A DNA stretch of 9,176 bases from JAKAJA01 sp037440125 (GTDB lineage: Bacteria > Acidobacteriota > UBA4820 > DSQY01). The stretch's first letter is position 1. Every line of letters starts with the position of its first letter. A program made the position numbers and the translations under genes. The DNA lies in NCBI GenBank assembly GCA_037440125.1, contig JBBIUU010000118.1:1-9176 (forward strand), given 5' to 3'. The notes beneath the pieces were generated by a model. It made no database searches. It saw only the letters and a program-made list of their open reading frames with translations, and was not told the DNA's origin. Shown here one piece after another: positions 6,296 through 9,176 of the stretch.

Positions 6296-7570
6296 GTGTT
6301 CGATCAGCTCAACAACCTCATCGAGTTCATGCTCTCCGTCTCGCCGCAGGTCAGCGACCTGAACTTCTCCGTGGGGCGGGCGCCCCAGGTGGAGGTCAAC
6401 GGCGAGCTGAGGGACGTGCCCATCAAGGGCCTCCAGCGCCTCTCCCCCTACCAGACGGAGCAGATCGCGCTCCAGCTCATGAAGAGCGACAAGCACCACA
6501 TCCGCCGCCTCCTCAAGCAGGGCTCGGTGGACCTGTCCTACTCCATCACGGGCAAGACGCGGTTCCGCGTGAACATCTTCTCCCAGCGGGGCACCTACAG
6601 CATCGTCCTGAGGGTCATCCCGAGCGGCGTCCCCACCGTGGAGGAGCTCAACCTCCCGTCCCAGCTCAACAAGATCGCGGAGGAGCGCAACGGCATCGTC
6701 CTCCTCACGGGGCCCACGGGGAGCGGGAAGTCCACCACGCTGGCGGCCATCATCAACCGCATCAACCTGGACAAGGCGTACCACATCGTCACCATCGAGG
6801 ACCCCATCGAGTACCTCCACCGCCACAAGAAGTCCACCATCAACCAGCGCGAGCTGGGCGCCGACGTCCCCTCCTTCGCGCTCGCCCTGAGGGCCGCCCT
6901 CCGGCAGGCTCCCAAGGTCATCCTGGTGGGCGAGATGCGCGACCTCGAGACGACCGAGATCGCCCTCGAGGCCGCGGAGACGGGCCACCTCGTCCTCTCC
7001 ACCCTGCACACCATCGACGCGAGCAAGACGGTGGACCGCATCGTGGGCATCTTCCCCAAGGACGAGGAGCAGCAGATCCGCACGCGCTTCGCCCAGACCT
7101 TCAAGTGGATCGTGAGCCAGCGGCTCGTGCCCCGGGCCGACGGCCAGGGCCGGCTGGGAGTCTGCGAGATCCTCCGCACGAGCCAGCGCACCCGGGAGTA
7201 CATCGCCAACGGCGAGGCGGAGAAGGAGGGCAAGAGCCTCGTGGACGCCATGAACGACGGCGCCCTCGACGGCATGCAGACCTTCGACAACGAGCTCGAG
7301 CGCCTGTGGCGCACGGGCGTCGTCACGAAGGACGTGGCGCTCTCCTTCGCCACGAACACGCCCAACCTCGCCCTCAAGATGTCCGGCATCGCGGCCACCG
7401 AGCGCGAGGCCCAGGCCACGGCCCGGCCTGACGCCAAGGCCGAGGCGGCCGAGGCGCCCAAGAAGAAGGGCCTCGGGGCCTTCTCCTCGGTGGCCCAGCC
7501 GGCGCCGCCGCCCCCGCCGAAGACGCCCGAACTCTCCGCCGACGTGGACGTCAAAGATCTTATGGAGTGA
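6296..7570 (+). CDS. Type IV pilus retraction ATPase of the PilT/PilU family, PilU-like
   Basis: A hexameric cytoplasmic ATPase expected at the base of a type IV pilus machine, powering or assisting pilin disassembly. The 424 residues comprise an N-terminal PilT/PAS-like domain (about 1-110), Walker A GPTGSGKST (139-147), Asp box TIEDPIEY (166-173), Walker B VILVGEMRDLET (208-219) and His box GHLVLSTLHT (230-239), all intact. Features nearer PilU than PilT are RQAPKVIL instead of the usual REDPDVIL, SQRLVPRADGQGR (274-286) and GMQTFDNEL (326-334). The AIRNLIR motif needed for PilT retraction reads RTREYIA (298-304). Residues 366-424 are an Ala/Pro/Lys-rich tail with a run of six prolines and an acidic end, absent from standard PilT/PilU. 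The start is GTG with a strong ribosome site. The Zn-ribbon regulator follows 2 bp after the stop. A PilT paralogue with altered C-terminus is the alternative; the family assignment is secure. Confidence 0.94.
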   Translation: MFDQLNNLIEFMLSVSPQVSDLNFSVGRAPQVEVNGELRDVPIKGLQRLSPYQTEQIALQLMKSDKHHIRRLLKQGSVDLSYSITGKTRFRVNIFSQRGTYSIVLRVIPSGVPTVEELNLPSQLNKIAEERNGIVLLTGPTGSGKSTTLAAIINRINLDKAYHIVTIEDPIEYLHRHKKSTINQRELGADVPSFALALRAALRQAPKVILVGEMRDLETTEIALEAAETGHLVLSTLHTIDASKTVDRIVGIFPKDEEQQIRTRFAQTFKWIVSQRLVPRADGQGRLGVCEILRTSQRTREYIANGEAEKEGKSLVDAMNDGALDGMQTFDNELERLWRTGVVTKDVALSFATNTPNLALKMSGIAATEREAQATARPDAKAEAAEAPKKKGLGAFSSVAQPAPPPPPKTPELSADVDVKDLME

Positions 7571-7572
7571 CC

Positions 7573-8337
7573 ATGCAGATCAGCTGCCCCTCCTGCAAGA
7601 AGACCATCGTCATCGAGGACTCCAAGGTTCCCGCCGTCGCCTTCAAGCTCAAGTGTCCCGGATGCGCGACGACCATCCCCGTGACGCCCCCGGCGCCGCC
7701 GCAGGCGCCTGCGGCCGCTCCACCCGCCCCGACCGCGGAGGAGGGACCCGAGGGATCGGTCGAGGACGCCATGAAGGCCGCGGGCCTTGAGCCGGGCTCC
7801 CCCATGTGGGAGCGCCTCAAGCACGAGGTGGCCCACCAGGTGCTGTGGCACCTCGGCGTCGTGAAGTACAAGGACGACGACGAGGACGAGGAGGAGGAGA
7901 GCAAGCGCCAGGCCCTGGTGGTGGAGGACGAGGTCATCTTCCAGCAGGCCATCACGGAAGCCCTGAAGTCGCTCCGGTACCGAGTGGAGGCGGTAGGCGA
8001 CAAGCAGAAGGCGCTCGACGCCCTCTCCCGGAAGGCCTACGACCTCGTGACCGTGGACAACCGCCTCCCCGACGACCCCGAGGGAGGTTACCAGGTGCTC
8101 CAGGCCATCAACGCCCTGCCCCCCGACCAGCGCCGCCGCATGTTCGTGGCCTTCATCTCCGCCGACCTCGCCACCATGGACACGCAGTCCGCCTTCGTCC
8201 TCGGCGCCAACGTGACGGTGGGGAAGAAGGACCTGCGGAAGCTGGACAAGATCCTGCAGCAGGCCATCCGGGAGCACGACAAGATCTACCACATCTTCCG
8301 GAGCGTCCACGAGGAACTCCAGGGCCAGGAAGCATAG
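7573..8337 (+). CDS. Zinc-ribbon response regulator (MJ0042-type Zn ribbon + linker + REC)
   Basis: 254 residues. The N-terminus is a four-cysteine zinc ribbon (C5, C8, C28, C31) of the MJ0042/zinc_ribbon_4 type with the characteristic IVIEDSKVP between the knuckles. A Pro/Ala-rich linker (about 38-56), a helical segment (about 62-98) and an acidic run (DDDEDEEEE, 101-109) lead to a receiver domain (about 113-232). REC has E118/D119, acceptor D162 in VTVDNRLP, S196 and K218. Lys is followed by Lys instead of the usual Pro, and there is no output domain, so it probably acts by protein-protein contact. The ATG at 7573 has GGAG five bases upstream, inside the end of the ATPase gene, implying translational coupling. 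Similar Zn ribbons occur in myxobacterial motility proteins such as GltJ. Inference: it adjusts or recruits the pilus ATPase in response to phosphorylation. The partner kinase is not visible. Confidence 0.9.
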   Translation: MQISCPSCKKTIVIEDSKVPAVAFKLKCPGCATTIPVTPPAPPQAPAAAPPAPTAEEGPEGSVEDAMKAAGLEPGSPMWERLKHEVAHQVLWHLGVVKYKDDDEDEEEESKRQALVVEDEVIFQQAITEALKSLRYRVEAVGDKQKALDALSRKAYDLVTVDNRLPDDPEGGYQVLQAINALPPDQRRRMFVAFISADLATMDTQSAFVLGANVTVGKKDLRKLDKILQQAIREHDKIYHIFRSVHEELQGQEA

Positions 8338-8372
8338 AGCTGGTGAGCTGGAGAGCTGGGGAGCTGAAGAGA
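8337..8372. repeat. Octamer tandem repeat, left arm of an inverted pair (array D)
   Basis: Units GAGCTGGT, GAGCTGGA, GAGCTGGG and GAGCTGAA are followed by GAGA. The array starts on the last base of the stop codon of the Zn-ribbon regulator (TAG, 8335-8337). It contains the only reasonable GTG start of the downstream membrane-protein gene, so that protein begins with repeat-encoded residues MSWRAGEL. Bases 8345-8372 are perfectly complementary to 9004-9031. Confidence 0.9.
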
Positions 8373-8999
8373 CAGAAATCGCTCCTGCTCGGCCTGAGCT
8401 TGGCGGTCCTCGTGGTGCTCGTGTGGTCGGGCATCCGCCCCACGGATCGGTTCACGTGGTTCCTCGAGGTGGTCCCAGCGCTGATCGCGTGGCCCCTTCT
8501 CGCTTTCACCTACGGGAAGCTCCGCTTCACGACGTTGACCTACACCTTCATCGCGCTCCACATAACGGTGCTCATGGTGGGCGGCCACTTCACTTACGCG
8601 GAGGTGCCCCTGGGCGATTGGGTCCGGGACCTCCTCCACACCACGCGCAACGACTACGACCGCGTGGGCCACTTCATGCAAGGCCTCGTTCCGGCACTCG
8701 TGGCGCGCGAGGTGCTCCTGCGCAAGTCGCCCCTGAAGCGGGGCGGGTGGCTCTTCGCCCTCGTGGCGTGCGTCTGCCTCGCCATCAGCGCGGCCTACGA
8801 GCTCTTCGAGTGGGCCACGGCGGAGGCCACGGGCTCCGCGGCCGACGCCTTCCTCGGGACCCAGGGCGATCCGTGGGACACCCAATGGGACATGGCCACC
8901 GCCCTCCTAGGCGCCCTCTCGGCCCTGGTCTTCCTTGCTCCCTGGCAGGACCGTCAGATGCGCAAGATGGACGCCGAGGGCGACGCACCAATTCGCTAG
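8343..8999 (+). CDS. YjdF/DUF2238 family integral membrane protein
   Basis: 218 residues, multispanning inner-membrane protein of unknown biochemical function, recognised by the family's conserved segments: PTDRFTWFLEVVPA (33-46), LMVGGHFTYAEVPLGDW (77-93), RNDYDRVGHFMQG (102-114), AREVLLR (121-127), YELFEWA (152-158) and FLGTQGDPWDTQWDM (170-184). About six hydrophobic segments lie near 12-30, 41-57, 62-80, 110-124, 134-154 and 184-200. The conserved His, Asp and Glu residues at membrane edges suggest a catalytic or ion-binding role in the family, but none is established here. The start is uncertain: GTG at 8343 lies in the octamer repeat with no good ribosome site (AGGA is about 11 bases away), and no in-frame ATG occurs before the second half of TM3. 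It begins 5 bp after the preceding stop, so co-transcription is likely. The whole gene is bracketed by an inverted repeat. Confidence 0.9.
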   Translation: MSWRAGELKRQKSLLLGLSLAVLVVLVWSGIRPTDRFTWFLEVVPALIAWPLLAFTYGKLRFTTLTYTFIALHITVLMVGGHFTYAEVPLGDWVRDLLHTTRNDYDRVGHFMQGLVPALVAREVLLRKSPLKRGGWLFALVACVCLAISAAYELFEWATAEATGSAADAFLGTQGDPWDTQWDMATALLGALSALVFLAPWQDRQMRKMDAEGDAPIR

Positions 9000-9003
9000 T
9001 TTT

Positions 9004-9039
9004 CTCTTCAGCTCCCCAGCTCTCCAGCTCTCCATCTCC
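9004..9039. repeat. Octamer repeat, right arm of the inverted pair (array E)
   Basis: Reverse complement of array D: 28 of 28 bases match 8345-8372, and 34 of 36 match when extended to 8337-8372. It begins 5 bp after the DUF2238 stop codon. In mRNA the two arms could pair across the gene. There is no T run positioned to make this a simple terminator on the plus strand. Confidence 0.9.
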
Positions 9040-9055
9040 TTCCTTCCAGCCCCCT

Positions 9056-9085
9056 TGACGCCGGTTCTCGCCCCCCGATAAGATG
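9056..9085 (+). promoter_or_regulatory. Sigma-70-type promoter for the right-edge gene
   Basis: TTGACG (9056-9061, 5 of 6) and TAAGAT (9080-9085, 4 of 6) are separated by 18 bp. The predicted start is near 9092, giving a leader of about 42 nt before the ATG at 9134. An inverted repeat, ACGCCGGT (9059-9066) and ACCGGCGT (9107-9114), overlaps the -35 and the leader. Confidence 0.55.
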
Positions 9086-9133
9086 TCCGTCTGTGTCATA
9101 GGGATACCGGCGTTTTCTGTGCGAGGAGGGGAC

Positions 9134-9176
9134 ATGAAGGTTTACGGGCCGCAGGACATCCGCAACGTCGTGCTTC
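9134..9176 (+). CDS. Start of an EF-G-like translational GTPase (partial, runs off the edge)
   Basis: Only 14 codons are present: MKVYGPQDIRNVVL. The pattern MKVY-x4-IRNVxL is the typical opening of the EF-G-like (EF-G2/FusA-like) proteins, in which a GHxGxGKTT P-loop follows immediately; that motif would lie just past the window edge. The ATG has GAGGAGG four bases upstream and a promoter candidate at 9056-9085. Full-length members are ribosome-associated GTPases of about 680-700 residues. The call rests on a short match, so another IRN-type start is possible. Confidence 0.6.
   Translation, partial: MKVYGPQDIRNVVL

Noticed and set aside
6595..8310. 571-codon minus-strand open frame opposite the ATPase and Zn-ribbon regulator
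   Set aside because: Antisense shadow without motifs; both plus-strand genes carry intact family signatures.
8337..9039. Insertion sequence or transposon around DUF2238
   Set aside because: The enclosed gene is a YjdF-family membrane protein, not a transposase, and no target-site duplication is apparent. I report only the inverted repeat.

Overview
The window is GC-rich bacterial chromosome. It shows no integrase, transposase, CRISPR array or RNA gene. Two enzymes of Kdo synthesis, the sugar linking lipid A to core LPS, point to a Gram-negative, LPS-making organism. Type IV pilus motor and phosphorelay genes point to a surface-motile lifestyle. An Acidobacteriota- or Myxococcota/deltaproteobacteria-like source is plausible, but nothing here fixes the phylum.

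Layout. (1) Bases 1-294 are non-coding: a cluster of hairpins, a good intrinsic terminator for the leftward genes, and a short heptamer repeat. (2) Bases 295-3951, minus strand, read pyrG -> kdsA -> kdsD. This is CTP synthase followed by Kdo-8-phosphate synthase and arabinose-5-phosphate isomerase. The grouping makes biochemical sense, because Kdo is activated with CTP. kdsA and kdsD overlap by ATGA; pyrG and kdsA are separated by 265 bp of heptamer repeats. An extended -10 promoter lies just before pyrG. (3) Bases 4097-6142, minus strand, encode a 681-residue protein with the architecture REC-Hpt-REC-REC-GGDEF. Its GGDEF active site is destroyed but the c-di-GMP I-site is kept. (4) Diverging from it across a 153-bp spacer are a PilT/PilU-family retraction ATPase with PilU-like features and a long Ala/Pro-rich tail (6296-7570), then a zinc-ribbon response regulator starting 2 bp after its stop (7573-8337). 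(5) A YjdF/DUF2238 membrane protein (8343-8999) is bracketed by an almost perfect 36-bp inverted repeat made of 8-bp units. (6) The first 14 codons of what looks like an EF-G-type GTPase, with its own promoter, run off the right edge.

The two most interesting themes are these. First, a compact, probably c-di-GMP-responsive phosphorelay/pilus-motor neighbourhood: receptor-type degenerate GGDEF hub, PilU-like ATPase and Zn-ribbon-REC protein. Second, a family of G-rich 7-8 bp tandem repeats sits at gene ends throughout the window, sometimes supplying start or stop codons and sometimes arranged as inverted pairs. The functional link among the motility-related genes is inferred from adjacency and domain content only.
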